From assembly GCA_033961575.1 (NCBI GenBank), contig CM066734.1, positions 78,219,501-78,283,500 on the forward strand: a stretch of 64,000 nucleotides of DNA, written 5' to 3'. Position numbers and translations under genes: made by a program. Below, piece after piece: positions 49,700-63,383 of this stretch. The DNA comes from Aselliscus stoliczkanus. Its lineage: Eukaryota; Chordata; Mammalia; Chiroptera; Hipposideridae. How positions within the stretch are numbered: the first letter of the stretch is position 1; every line of letters starts with the position of its first letter. The notes under the pieces were generated by a model, which saw only the letters and a program-made list of their open reading frames with translations, was not told the origin of the DNA and searched no databases.

Positions 49700-49919
49700 C
49701 AGGGACAAGCGAACTACAGCTCACAGATTAAATCCAGCTCTCTACTGATTTTTTTAAATACAATTTTATTGCAAAACAGTTTCATCTACCCATTTAAATA
49801 CTATTTATGGCTGCTTCCAGTTATATTGGCAGAGTTGAATATGTGTCAGAGACTGCATAGCTGACAAACTCTGAAATATTTACTATTTGGCCTTTTACAG
49901 AAAAAGTTTGTCAAACCTG
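49700..49919 (+). mobile_element. Non-autonomous hAT-type DNA transposon fossil
   Basis: Starts 'cagggacaagcgaactacag' and ends 'agtttgtcaaacctg', inverted terminal matches of a common MER1-group element. Internal landmarks: 'acaattttattgcaaaacag', 'tatggctgcttccagttata', 'tggcagagttgaatatgtg', 'tactatttggccttttacag'. Non-coding, about 220 bp. Confidence 0.75.
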
Positions 49920-50187
49920 ATTTAAGATACAGTCTGGATCATAGTAGAAATTCAAAATTATTTACTGTTGTCAAAAGTATTTAATAAAGTAAATTATTAG
50001 TATGTAAAATCTGAGAATCAGACTCAACAAAAGTCCCTCATAAAATGCTCTAGAATGGAAAAAAAATTTTTGGAATCAATGATATGGAGTGGGGGAGTGC
50101 CAAAGAAATGTATATATATATATATGACTTGTATTCATCTTTTGTTATCAGTATATATTATTACAATTTTAATACAGTTTTTTCCTT

Positions 50188-50222
<35 letters not shown>

Positions 50223-50849
50223 TTTTTTTTTTTTTATTTTTTTTTTTGCACATTCTGTGTATTGTATATCAACAGCTGTAGAAAAGTGCAAAATTTGGTT
50301 CTAATATGTACTCTTTAAAATGTATTGTGAAAAATACCTTGATATGTGTGGAAGGCATGATATTTATTCATAACAGTATTTTTACATTTGTAGAAATATT
50401 TTTAAAAAGGAAATTTGTGTTATATTTTATTTCCTGAATGGAATACTATATAATCATTATGATTATACCTATTGATAATATGCAATAATACCTAAATGCA
50501 TGATTAATCTAAACAGCTATTATATATAATTTTATATATTCAATAATTTTATATAATCCGATGACTATAACTATAAAAATACAGTTGAATGATTATGGTA
50601 ATTATGAGGCTAGTGATTTTAATGATGATTTTTTTTTCCCTGTTTTACAAAAGTTCTGATGTATATTTAAGGTTACTCTTAAAATGAATGAAACATGCTA
50701 TTATACTTTCAGGTTGTTTTTTTTTCATATTTAACATATAGTTAAATTATATTGATATTTTGCCTGTATTACATTTGCTATCACAGGATCTTGGTGTTAA
50801 AAAAAATTTAAATATAAGTTGGTGTAATCTTCCAAATTAATTTTTTTCT
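49920..50849. other. Unassigned AT-rich DNA with TG/TA tracts
   Basis: A TG run passing into TA and T-rich sequence lies at 50193-50247. No gene. Confidence 0.45.
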
Positions 50850-50855
50850 AGAAAG

Positions 50856-51507
50856 TGTCGTGTCCTGCAAGATAGGGCCGTAGCAGTTCGAGAGGGCCAA
50901 CAGGGGTTGAGAAACAAAAATATAGACAAGAGACAAAGGATAGTGCTAGCCAGGGGACTCAGTATCTCTAGGACAAAAAGCCCCGAATTGAGCTTGACTG
51001 CGGCTTTTATTGGGATACACACAGGGAAGTGGCATTGTTTTTTCCACGGTCTGTAAGTCACAGACATCATACCAGAGAACTTAGCTCAGAGTCAAATCAC
51101 CCCCTGGCCTACGGCTGCCTTTACCAAAAGTCCCATGGCCTATGTACATGTACCTCCTGGGAGACAGAAACTTCCCACGCTGAGGCTTAGAGACAAGAAT
51201 GCACGGAGGAAAGATATTATCGCCTGGTTAGGTTTCACTTCTCAGGCAGGCTATCAGCACTGAAGACAAGGGGTCTTTGGCCCATGTTCCTCACCTCCAT
51301 GATTCCTCCCAGGGTACCCCCTGGATTGTGTCTGGCTTGCATTGCCCTATTGGCCACTAGGGTCGTACTTGTCTTTGACTAACCAGCCCTCTTTTTGGGG
51401 GTCCCATGGGGAATTGCCATAAGCATAGTGAAAATACTGTCTCCTTAAGGATCTGTTGTTATGGGAAGGTTCATGGGGGCAGACGGGTAGGCTGCTGTGT
51501 GACCACA
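50856..51507 (-). mobile_element. Solo LTR, subfamily A
   Basis: A 652-bp unit, TGTCGTGTCC to GACCACA on the plus strand, oriented minus like its relative at 10601-11265, which it matches throughout. Duplications AGAAAG (50850-50855) and GGAAAG (51508-51513) match at five of six bases. The minus strand carries AATAAAAGCCGCAGTCAAGC, the same arrangement as the AATAAAAG/CAGTCAGG block of subfamily B. No internal viral genes adjoin. Confidence 0.88.
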
Positions 51508-51513
51508 GGAAAG

Positions 51514-54054
51514 TAACTTGTAGTTTTTCATTCCCTCCTTCATCCTTTTAGTGACAAGTCCTTATTATCAAATACCTGTATCTTCAGTCAGAAAAAAATA
51601 TATATTTCTTCAATATAACTATCTACTTAAATCTTATGTTGCTTATTTTTCGAAGGATGACTATTTTTACACCATAAGATGAAAATAGTTTATATACCCT
51701 CAAGTTTTCCTGTTTCCTATCTATTACATCAATGTGTTTCAAGGCATGCTCCATGCTTTTCCTTAAAGTTTCTAAATGGATAATAGAGGTTTTGATGACA
51801 CTTCATAAGCTTTAGTCATGTCTCTGAAAAATGCAGGCAATAGATATTATAAAGGTCACTGCTATCAATCTTTGTTTCAAACTTACTAATGTCTATAAAT
51901 CCTATTTATTGTTTTGGGATGCTTGGGATATGGTTTTTGTCTTTAGAAAGACTGGATTCATGTCTTTTTGTAGATATCCATATTTGTAGTGTGGTTCTGT
52001 AATTCAGAATATAATTTCTCTTTTTTTCCCCCCTTCCATTGACACATGAGCTCATCCTAAAATACTTAATGTGCAAGTGGGACTTCTGGACCTTTATAAA
52101 TTATAGAAATAGGATTGAGGCTGCAAGTATCAAATATATGTACTTGTTTTTGATATCCTTAAAATTCTCAAGGGTATTTCTTTAAATCTGTGATTTTGTG
52201 AGTTGGAAATGATTGAGATGCCCAAACCAATAGTATATAATAAACTCACTTCAAATTACCAGCAGTTAATGTGAGCAAATAGACATAAAGCAAGTAACTG
52301 TAAAGAATTTAAAAATTTTTGTGGACCTGTTATTTACTCCTGTTTTGCTTCATTGCTGTGATATTGCAGGGGGTAAAAAGCTTGCAATTAGTCTCTGAAT
52401 TTGCTTCCCTCCTGTTCTTCTCCTTTAAAAAAAACCAAACATTAGTACATGCTGTTATTTCTGCTTGCCAATGATATAGTCTAATTTGTGTTTTTGATAC
52501 CAGATCTGTTAGGAAATTGTGAGGTGTTCTTATTCTTTTGTTTGAAATGACAGTGTTGAGATATTAAGTGTGCTTATTTTGCCTTCATTAAAAAGACTCA
52601 ACTGTATGTCTCTAGTCCTTGTAATGCTATTGTCATTTGTGTTATTGTTAATTTAGACATCCAACTCAAATAGATATAATGAAGATGTAAAATTATTTTG
52701 CATATTCATCAATTCTTATTTTTCTTTTAATTAAAAAAATGTTTCATTGAATTGTAGAATTGATGGGAAAAATTGTCTGCACTGAAATAGTCCTACACAA
52801 TTTATTTAAGCTAAATGTGCTCTTATAAAAATCTTAATTTTCTAGTTTGGTAAACTTATATCTTAACAAAGCCAAGTGGAATTATATATATTGACTATGT
52901 GTATGTTTTTTATATCTGAATGCAATTTATTTTATTAACGCTGACAATGAAGACATATTAGTTTTCCCAATCATACTTAATGGGCAGTATGTATTATCTA
53001 TAACCTCTACTCACATAGATGTTTAAATTAAATCTAGATATAAAGAATAGTTTGGTCAGTTCTCTCAGTGTTAAAAATGCATATGCATTGTGGAAATAAA
53101 ACTTCACTCTATCCTTTGAAAAAATACATATAATGCATTAAATGCAAGATAAACCCTTGGAATTTGTCATAAGTGAACACTTAGGTTTATAAAATCTGAA
53201 TACTCTAGATATTTTATTTAATGTGGGGACTATATGTCAAATAATTGTAAAATATAAGAGAAAGATCACAAATAAATATTGAGTTGGCTCTTTTCTGCAC
53301 ATATTGTTTACTAAATCAAACCCATGTAGCTATAGTTAAAATCTTTTAAAAATTGGGGGAGTATAAGTCAATTAATTCGCAAATTCAATTAGGAATAGGC
53401 ACAATCATTCCAATATTAAGATGTGCTTTAAAAAAACAAAAACAAAACAAAACAAAAAAATAAACAAAATAGCAAACACCGGTAGTGCTCCTAATTGAAT
53501 TAGTTTAGAGGGAGTCTTAAGCATATATTCTAATTCATTGACATTGGGTTTAAATTGGTAAATCTTACATCCTCCAATTGTCAACTCAGCATTATAATAA
53601 AATGTATAAACATTGTAGAAAACATTACAGAAAAGGTATAAAATTCCACACTGGAGACTTTCATATATATATATCAAAGCAGGCATTTACATACTGACCT
53701 TTCTCTTTGTGTGGGTATATGGGCTGGAGGCAGAAAAAGTTTTATTTTTCTAAATCAAACCTACATCACTGAAATCACTAGTACTTGGCCACTTTACATT
53801 CCTATTTTTTTCTGGCTAAAATTTTTATAAAGTATATTGAAAATAGACAATTACTTTCTTCAAAGTCTCTTTTAAATTGGTCTAATTGTATATTCCTGTA
53901 CATATCAATTATATATCCAACTATATTCCTTCATCATAAAAAATTCTGAACACTATAATTTCATTATTTCTTTCTGTTTTATCTTTTTATAAGATATCCA
54001 GATTTATTTCTTAAAAAAAGGCTGCATATTTAATTACTGGAATATAATAACAAT
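51514..54054. other. Unassigned AT-rich DNA
   Basis: No gene and no repeat family I can name. The frame at 53405-53686 (93 codons) is a chance hydrophobic translation. Confidence 0.4.
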
Positions 54055-54290
54055 GTAATGACAGATAACATTTATTGAGTATAATTTGTTCAGGCTCTTG
54101 GTTATACAAATATTATTTAACTTAATTTAATCTTCACAAATATTCAATGTTGGAACAAAAATCTTCATTCTGATTTCCCAGATGATGAAACTATGAATCA
54201 AAATGAAAAAGTTACTTCATTAGGATGATATAGTTTATAATTCATGGTGCTGAATTTCAAACCCAAGCAGATAAACTCAGTGAATATATT
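54055..54290 (-). mobile_element. MIR-like SINE
   Basis: The plus strand shows the antisense MIR order: 'gataacatttattgagtata', 'ttatttaacttaatttaatc', 'ttcacaaatattcaatgttg', 'tttcccagatgatgaaact', 'aatttcaaacccaagcag'. Diverged, as is usual for MIR. Confidence 0.7.
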
Positions 54291-56849
54291 TTTAAATGTC
54301 ATGAAATTTGCTCTCTCAAGTAAGTTTTGATGACAATTGAAGACTTGGAAGTATATGAAAATAGTGTGTCACTGCTCCAGCACTTTGATGAAATTAAAAA
54401 CAAATTCTTCTTGAAAAATAATCTATTTATGTTATGATTTCTTTACAGAACCCTTTTCTCAATTCCTTCCTTCAACTACAGCTATAAAAGTTATGTTTCT
54501 TTTTCCTTGAATTCTTAGAATGAAAACGTATTTCACAACATTGGTGACAAGAAGATCTATTAGATGATTAACTCACATATTTTATGCTATAGCAAACCAC
54601 CTAATGATTGAAAAATAAATCTTTATCTTTATTATTATTATTATTAATTATTTCCTTTGTGTTCCATAGTGTCAAGTATATATTTTTCAGTTGTTCTTAC
54701 CTAGTTATGAGAATATGGTATATTCTTGGATTAACTTATTTTTGTTCTCACCAAATGTGTTACCTACTCATGGTAACTGATATTTTAATAAGCTTTGAAT
54801 GGGAAGTACATAACAGAGTGGCAGAAATATAATGTGTGTTCAGTTGTTTGCAAAATGAATTCACATGTATACAGAATTTCTTATAATAATATTTATGTAG
54901 TTATACAATAAATATTTACAAACACATGTATTATCTTCTTCCTCAATAAGTACATTTCAAGTAAAAAGTCAAGTCTTCCTAAAATGTAAAATAGAGAGCA
55001 CTTATGAATATTTATCTATCACCTTCTTGGACAAACTATATATCCTGAATTAGTTGCATACTTCTCTATAAAAAATATACAGTGTTGAAACAACATTTTT
55101 TAAAAGTCAATATTTTAGGAAAACATACACTACTTTAATATAAACTGTGTTGTCTATAGAACTGGATCATGTTTTATTGAAGCCACACTTAAAATAAGAC
55201 TTCAATTTTCTTAATGATCACATGAAAAATTAATCCTATTATTTATCATTTATAGTAACTTGAAGGGTATTGTATAACATTTTGAATGAGCTAATTTAAA
55301 TAATTCAGTCTCAATAAAATTGTGATCCAATAGATAATAGGATTCAAATTATGTAACATTAGTATAACTATGGAAATATTCAGAGTTTTTTAAAATATAA
55401 AAATAGTATACATTGTAACCATTTTTAGGATGTCGTAATGGTGCTTCTTATGACAAAATTTCCTTTTACAGGTTTGAAAGTAAATGTGAACCCTCTGAAG
55501 CTCATGGTGTACTTATGAGACTGGCAGTGGAAAGAAAGAGATGATGTGTTTTAAAAATAAAAAATAAAAATAAATGTTAAAAGCCACCAAAGAAATAAGA
55601 TCAAATGAGCAAATTCTCAGATGTGGAACAGAAATAAATTCTGGTGCATCATCCAAAATATCAAAGTGAAAGAAAAGGACTCTCTAAAGTAAACAAAGTG
55701 ATATTTTTGTTTGGTTGCCATAACTTTCCTGGTAACTTGTCAGCCTTAATAATAAAGAAAGTATAAAAATGGCTCGGTATGACACAGAAACATCACTCCT
55801 ATACCTGAAGCAAAGTCACATTAAACAGAACACAGTTTAAAAAGAACTCTAGGAAATATCAGAAGCTTCAGTTATATTGACTCTCTAGACTTAATGAAAA
55901 ACTTGCCTGCAAAAGAATGTTCCAACTCTGAAAAACAAGTGGCCACAACAAAAAGAATTAAGCTCAGATATTATATTTTTCACAATATTTGTTATTTTGG
56001 CCAAGTGAAAGTCTCCAGAAATTATGAGTTGGGCAATTACTTCTAGGTATATCTCAGTGCAAGAAAATAAAATTCTACTCTAATAATTCAGAAATGTTAT
56101 GCATTAGATTACATTGTAGGAACAAGAAAATAATATTTTCTATGACAGTACAAATGGAACTGTAAATGAATAAACATTTTGAAAGAAAAGTCCTCCTTAT
56201 ATATGTTTTACAGAAAATTGATGTGGTGATAATAGTATTTTGACAAGATAGGTATACATTATTACTCTAATATATGTAGAAAAAAACATTAAATATTCTG
56301 AAGTCAGATTTTATTAATTATTAATTGTACCTAGTTTTTCAAAGAATCTAAGTGGGTTAGGTTTTCTGAATTATTATTTTGATCTCTCTTCTGGTCGAAA
56401 TATTGACTCTAGTATTATCTGCTAATGAATCTCAAAAACAATATTATTAAAACTAAACACAGTTTCAGTTTTAGACTAATATATGTAGATTACACTTTTG
56501 AAAATATTTTAGAAAATTCTTATTTGAACCTTGACTGAATAGGAACCAGCCTTTACCATAAAATTATATATCAGTTAATCCTAGCATGATAATTTCTGGC
56601 TACATTGAAATCCATTCTCAACCATGTCACTGGTGAAAATGAAAAAAAAAAAAATCTGTGCTAATGGTAATATAGTAAAAAGGACCTTATTAAATAATGC
56701 CAAAGGAATATGAATTGTATATTCAGTCTTAAAATTCAATCAGTACATCTGTCAGCAATAAAAATTATGATAGAACATAATATCTTGTGACATTTCAATA
56801 CTATTGCTGGGGATAATAAGAAAGCTGGGTAAAAAATAAAAATCTTCCT
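54291..56849. other. Unassigned AT-rich DNA
   Basis: No gene. A (TTA) run lies near 54.63 kb. The section 55450-55860 has an 'agtataaaaatggc' TATA-like motif and may be an old LTR, but no terminal repeat or target duplication was found. Confidence 0.35.
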
Positions 56850-58019
56850 TTTAAAGCTGTGAGATCTGTGGAAGCCAAGAGAACCAAAAGGACCAAGGGT
56901 TTGCATAGTGGAGAATTATAGAAGGTAGACTAAACTTCTGTAGCCATTTTTTCCCATGGAAATTTGCCAAATCTGGGAAAATACAAGAATATATATATTT
57001 GCTTGGAACAGTGCTATTACTGAAAGACAGTAAAACTGACAGAACTTAGGTGTTTTTGTAGTGAGAGTAAAGAAATTGATGACTGAATAGGTAGTAAACC
57101 CACAGCCATTTCCCCTAAAGAAATCTACCAAATTCTGAAAATATGAGGGTTAGAAGCAAAGAGCTAAGGCAAATGCTTCTGAAAATAGACTAAATGTTTT
57201 ATCAAGCAACTTGTGTAAGTGAAAAGACAGAAAATGGAAACTGGAAACTGACTGAAAACAGGGCTCCAGAAAATCAGATTTCAGTTCAAATGCGTAATCC
57301 TAGACAAAAGATAAAAGTATGTAAACCAGAGATAAAAAAAACATTACCCAAATGACACATATCTATTCTTGAATAGTTTAAGATGATAACTCCCATTAAA
57401 GCTGCAACAAATAAAAAGATGAATCCTCTCTGAATAAAGATACTGTCACTTAGTCTTACAAATTTATATACACAACATCTGTCATACAAACCAAATGATT
57501 AGGCATGTGAAAGAGAGAAAAATAGTGACAAGCAAGAGAAAATAAAATTCTTAAAAATTACTATAGGCTATATTGAAATCATTATGTAAGTTCCTTCCAT
57601 ATCACAACGCTTAGAAGAATGGTATCAAGCAGAAATCCAGCAATCCTACCATCAAGTATATGTGAAATTTGAGCTACATATATAAAATTATATTGTAATG
57701 GTACTATAATTATTACAAAATGGGTTATTTACCAATGAATTTTTAAAAAACCGTCAAGTAGGATATATCAAATTACAACAGCAGATCAATGACCACCACT
57801 TAATATATGACAAATGTGAAACCTCAATGTACAGGGAAATGGCTTATTTTTCAATTATTTGTTGAATTTTATTTTCAATAGTCAATAGTATATTCATATA
57901 TAAAATGATGTATGTTTTCTTAATGTATAAAATAATTTCTGATTGAATATCAAAATATTAATGATTAAAAATTGTTTCTAAAGTAAACATAGAAAGTAGT
58001 CTTATAACCTTGGGGAACC
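56850..58019 (+). mobile_element. Possible old L1/HAL1-like 5' material
   Basis: A-rich on the plus strand with phrases that recall the untranslated and ORF1 parts of ancient L1/HAL1 elements ('gatgactgaataggtagtaa', 'catgtgaaagagagaaaaat', 'gaatggtatcaagcagaaat'). The match is weak and the limits are uncertain. Confidence 0.35.
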
Positions 58020-58890
58020 TTTTAGAAGGACACAAAAAGTGCTAACCAAAGAGGCAAATAATAACCAGCTCAAAATTAATATTATGAATTTCTACTTAAC
58101 AAAAGACATAATGAAATAAATAAAAAAAAAATCAAAGAGCAAACTATATTTGCAATGACAATATTTGGAAAAAGATATACAAATATTAAATAACTTTTAT
58201 AGATTTATAAAAAATAACACTAAATAAATGAGCAAAACACTTGAACACATGCTTCAAAAAGAGGACATTCAGTTACTTATTTCATTAAAGTTAAACCAAA
58301 CTGAGACATTAGTATACAGTCATCAGAATGGCTAAAAGGAAAATAAATAGACAGGGATAAGCACTCTTAACGATTTGAAGAAATTGGGACTTTCCTACAA
58401 CACTTTTAGGAAAGGAAAATTGGATCAATTAGTTTGGAAAACAGTTTGGTAATATTTACAGAAATTGAGCATATACATACACTTGGCTCAGGAATTTTCC
58501 TTCTTGGTATATGCTGAATTGAAATGTGTTCATATGTTAACCAAAAAACACAAAAAAGAAAAATTATGGTAATGCTGTTGTAAATATTTAAAAAATGTAA
58601 GCACCCAAATATTCATCTATAGTTTATAGATAAATCAATTTTGCCATGATGATATGCTGGTATAATATACATTAATGAAAATAATAAAACTACACAAGCA
58701 TAGGTGAATCTTTCCAACACACATCAGATACAAATCTCATAAACAGTAACCCAACATAGATGTACATTTACTGCATTAGTCCACTTATATAATGTTTATA
58801 AAACATGTATCATTAAACCATGATGTTAAATGTCTGGAAATGAGTCAACATTATGGAGTTTAATAATTGTAAAAGTCATGAAGAGTCCTC
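58020..58890 (+). mobile_element. Old L1 fragment (ORF2 3' part)
   Basis: Diverged plus-strand L1: 'cacttgaacacatgcttcaa', 'gtcatcagaatggctaaaag', 'tggaaaacagtttggtaata', 'agcacccaaatattcatcta', 'aaactacacaagcataggtg'. Coding is broken. Confidence 0.65.
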
Positions 58891-59039
58891 AGAGTTGCTT
58901 GTAATGTTCTTTCTCTTTATCTGTGTAATGATCACCCGGGAGTGTTTATTTTGTGAAACTTTAGGAAGTTATATATTTATGTTTTGTTTCCTTTTATCGG
59001 TGTATGTTATAAGTAAATGAAATTTTACTGAAATAACGC

Positions 59040-60850
59040 ATGTGACTTTCAAATCATCAATCTAACTTCTAGATGCCATTCCAATTTTTTTTTCATAAAA
59101 ATCACCTGTACTTTATCTCTAACACACCCAGTTTACAAGAAATTAAAAGGAAATTCTTCAAGCAGAAGGAAAGTGATACAGATGGAAGTATGTAACTGTA
59201 CAAACAAATAAAAACCACACAAAATAGCAGGTACTCAGACATCGATATGTTTCCCTTCTAAAAATTTAAATATCTTTAAAATATAAGTGATCAGTTTGAC
59301 AAAGCAATCATACTGTGTGGGTTCATTGCATATTTGTAAATACAATATTTGATAACGCTAATACAAAGGTTGAGAGGGAAGGAATGAAAGAATACTATCA
59401 TAAGGTTCTTATCTATATGTGAAGAAGTATAATATAACTTAGTGGTAGATTGAGAAAAATTAAAGATGTATATTTACAACAGTAAACCAACAGTTTATAC
59501 AACAAAGAATTATAATGAATTAAACCTGTTAGTGAGTTAAAAAAGAGTGAAAAATATACAATTTTTCCAGAAAGGAAGAAGAAAGGAAAAATATACAAAA
59601 GAGCAGATAATAAAAATTTAAAAATACATTGAAACATGACCATAGCAATAATCCCATTAAATGTAATTGATTAAAACACTCCAATTGGAAGTCAGACATT
59701 GTCCGATTAGATGAAAAACAATATTCAAACATATGTGCCAACCAAAACACACTTTAAGTATGAAAACACAAGTAGATTAAAAGGAAAAGCTCAATAAGAG
59801 ATTTATCATGGGGAAACTAAAAAAACAAAGTTGAAATGGCTAGATTAATTTCAGATGCAGTAGATTTTAGAAAGAAAAAAATAATTTCAGGGATACAGAA
59901 GCTTATTGAACAATGACAAAGACATCAACTCATAAAATTCTAAACTTTTTGCCCATAGCAATAAAGCTTCAAAATACATGAAGGAAATCTAGTAAAACTA
60001 CAGGAGAAATCAGTAAATCCTTAAGTACAGTTGAAGATTTCAATAGCCCTCTCTAAATAATATATAGAACAAATTTTTAAAAAATCAAATAAGGTTATAG
60101 AAGACTTGAACACTATCAGCCGACATGATCCATTTGACTTTACAGAAGATACCAACCAACAATAGAAAACAAATTAATTCTGAGTACATACAGAACATTT
60201 ACCATATTCTGAACCATACAATCAATCTCAATAAATTTAAAAGTATTCAAACCATAAAACACATGTTCGCAGACGATAATTTGATTAAGTTGGAAAGAGC
60301 ATTAGAAATGAATCACAGAAATATCACTGAAAACTCCCCAAGGGTATCGGAACCAAATAAAACACTTCTAAATAAACTAACACACTTGCATCCATGGGTT
60401 AAGAGGAAACTAGAGTGAAATTAGAAAGAATATATTTGAATTAAATTAAAATTAAGACATATCCAAATTTGTAGGATGTACAAATTTGTAAATTGGACCT
60501 CACAAAAAGTAAGAGTCGGTATTCACAGAGCACTATTGAGTGAAAAGGCAAGTCACCAATTGGGAGAATATATTTGTAAGTTATGTACGTGATAAAGGTC
60601 TTAGACCTAACAAAGATGAAACAAACAACTCTTAAAACTCAACAAGAACATATAATTTTAAAAATAGGAAAATATTTGGACAAATATTTATCCAAAGACA
60701 TATATTCATAGATGGCAAATAAGCACATGGGAACATGTTCTTCATGAGTAGTTATTAAGGAAATCAAATTAAAACCAAATTTCTCAGAGAGGCTAATATT
60801 AAGAACACTGACCAAACCATGTGCCAGATCTTACCTTGACAATCTTATCC
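59040..60850 (+). mobile_element. Old L1 fragment (ORF2)
   Basis: Plus-strand L1-type text: 'gaaattcttcaagcagaagg', 'ggaagtcagacattgtccga', 'tttcagatgcagtagatttt', 'agatttcaatagccctctc', 'agttattaaggaaatcaaat'. The 97-codon frame at 60125-60418 lies inside and is a decayed reading, not a gene. Confidence 0.65.
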
Positions 60851-60865
60851 CAATGAAAACATAGC

Positions 60866-61050
60866 ATTTTTTTTTTTTTTAATTGGAAAGGAAAGCTGCT
60901 CTCAAAGCAAGTTACACCTTGCTTTGACTATTTTGGAACATCAGTGTTTTTTCTTCATGACCAACTTTAGTCTCTTCTCTTTTCACACTCACACATGTAC
61001 ACAAACACACACCACATACCACACACAAATAGATTTTAGAAAATTTTTCA
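60866..61050 (-). other. Possible minus-strand retroposed fragment with poly(A) tail
   Basis: A T14 run at 60867-60880 is followed by 'aattggaaaggaaagctgct' and other non-AT-rich sequence that matches no repeat I recognise. On the minus strand it would be a transcript end followed by poly(A). No duplication was found. Confidence 0.3.
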
Positions 61051-61246
61051 TCTCTTTAACCTAGTGATTTCATTACTCTATAAATGTATACTTTTGATAA
61101 TTTTAAGATTTGTGTTTAAGAATTCTTTTTTTCTTTCAAAATAAAATTGTTAAGGATGCAGTGAGGGACTGAAAAGATTGGACATGAGTTAGGCAAAGCT
61201 GTGAAAAATATTGTGAGATTTTTAAACTAGTGTTTGTTTGTTTTTT

Positions 61247-61700
61247 TGAGATTTTTATTAAAATACAGCTAACATACAATATTGTATTAGTTTCAGGAGT
61301 ACACCGTAGTTATTCAACATTTATATACCATGAAAAGTCCAGCAACCATCTGATACTACTATGCTATCACAATATTATTGACTATATTCCCTAAGATATA
61401 CATTACATCCCCATGACTTATTTATTTTATATCTAGAAAATTTAGACCCTTTATTCCCCTTCACCTTCCACCCTTCATTTAAAATTTTTCAATTACAGTT
61501 ACATTCAATATTATTTTATATTAATTTCAGGTACACACATAGTGGTTAGATATTTATATAATTTAAGAAGTGATCCCCATGACTAGTCTAGTATCCAGCT
61601 GGCTCTATACATAGTTATTATCATATTATTGACTATATTCCCTTTGCTTTACTTTACATCCCCATGACTATTTTATAATTACCAATTTATACTTCTTAAT
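61247..61700 (-). repeat. Duplicated segment in the L1 3' UTR
   Basis: Two collinear, diverged units about 235 bases apart, each containing 'acattcaatatt/acatacaatatt', 'tttcagg.gtacac', 'tattattgactatattccct' and 'acatccccatgact'. The exact shared core 'tattattgactatattccct' occurs at about 61374 and 61623. Confidence 0.8.
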
Positions 61701-63209
61701 TATTTTCCCTTTTTCATCCCCCAACCTTCCTCTCATCTGGCAACCATCAAAATGTCCTCTGTATCTAAGTTTGTTTCTGTTTTCTTTGTTCATTTCGTTC
61801 TTTAGATTAATCACATTGCATCTGTCTTTCTCTTTCTGACATATTCTGCTCATTCTGCTCAGCATAAGACCCTCCAGGTCTATCCATGCCACTGCAGATG
61901 GAAAAAAAAACAAAAAACATTCCCTTCCCTGACCAAGCAATATCCCATTTTATATATGTACCACCTCCTCTTCATCCATTCATCTATCGATGGACACCCA
62001 GACTAACTCCACATCTTGTCCATTGTAAACAATGCTGCAATGAACATATGGATGCATACATCTCCCCTAAGTAGCATTTTGGGTTTCTTTGGATAAATAC
62101 CCAGAAGTGGGATTACTGGGTCCTTCTTTGTCTCTTGACATAGGCTTTGTTTAAGGTCTATTTTATCTGGTATAAGTATTGCTATTCCAGCTTTTTTATT
62201 TTTTTAATTGTTTTTTTTTTAATTTCCATTTTCATGAAATATCTTTTTCCATCCTTTTATTTTCAGTCTGTGTATATCTCTCAATCTGAAGTGATTCTCT
62301 TGTAGGCAACATATGTGAAGGTTCTGTTTTCTTATTTATTCATCAACCACCCTATGTCTTTCGATTGGAACATTTAATTCATTTACATTGAAAGTAATTT
62401 TTGATAGAGATATTAGTTATTGCCATTTTATTTTTCATAATTTTGATTTTTTTTTTCTGTCTTAAAGAAGTCTCTCTAACATTCCTTGTAAGACTGCTTT
62501 GGTGATGATGAACTCCAGCTTTTTCTTGTCTGGGAAGCTCTTTAACTGTCTTTTGATTTTAAATAGCTTTGCTGGGTAGAGTAGTGTTGGTTGTAGGTCA
62601 TTGCTTTTCATCACTATTTTGTGCCTTCTGTTCTGGCCTGCAAATTTTCTGTTGAGAAATCAGCTGACAATCTTATGGAAGCTCCTTTATAAGTAACTAA
62701 CTGCCTTATCTTACTCCTTTTTGAATTCTCTGTTTGTCTTTAAATTTTGCCATTTTAATGATAATGTGTGTTGGTGTGAGCCTGTTGAGTTCGTCTTGTT
62801 TAGGGCCCTCTGCACTTACTTGTCTTCTATGTCTAATTTTCACCAGGTTAAGGACATTTTTTTGTCATTATTTATTGTAATATGTTCTAAATCCTTTGCT
62901 TTCTGTCTTCTCCTTCTGGTACTCCTATGACGCGTTTATTGTTACATTGATGTTGTCCTAGAGACCTCTTAAACTATCCTAATTTTTTTGGATTGTTTTT
63001 TCTTTTTGCTGTCCTGATTGGATGTTTTCTGCTACCCTATCTTCCAAAATGCTGATTCAATCCTGTGCTTCATCTAGTTTGTTTGTGATTTCATCTAGTG
63101 CATTCTTCATTTTAGTTATTGTATTCTTTACTTCTAATGATTCTTTTTTTTACCATTTCTCTGCCGTTTCTTAGATTTGCTATCTGTTTATGGAAGTTCT
63201 CATTAAGTT

Positions 63210-63383
63210 TTTTTTATTTTTATTTTTTAAAGCTGCAGAAAAGGAGTTTATTAGAAGTAAAAATACATTTTAAAGAAGCAGAAGTGGTCCTGAGCAGTAG
63301 AGAATGGCTGAAGGACCATTATTAGGAAAGAAAGTACACTCCAAAGAGTTTGGAGCGGGCTGAGCAAAAGAAGCTCAAAAGGC
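63210..63383 (-). mobile_element. Unclassified poly(A)-tailed insert within L1
   Basis: A 174-base insert whose tail (T-rich on the plus strand, 63210-63228) puts it on the minus strand. 11-bp duplications 'ctcattaagtt' (63199-63209) and 'ctcactaagtt' (63384-63394) flank it, and L1 ORF1 sequence is continuous across the join. On the minus strand it carries 'ctttggagtgtactttcttt' and AATAAA about 25 bases before the tail. Family not recognised: it could be an LTR-derived transcript end or a gene 3' UTR fragment. Confidence 0.7.
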
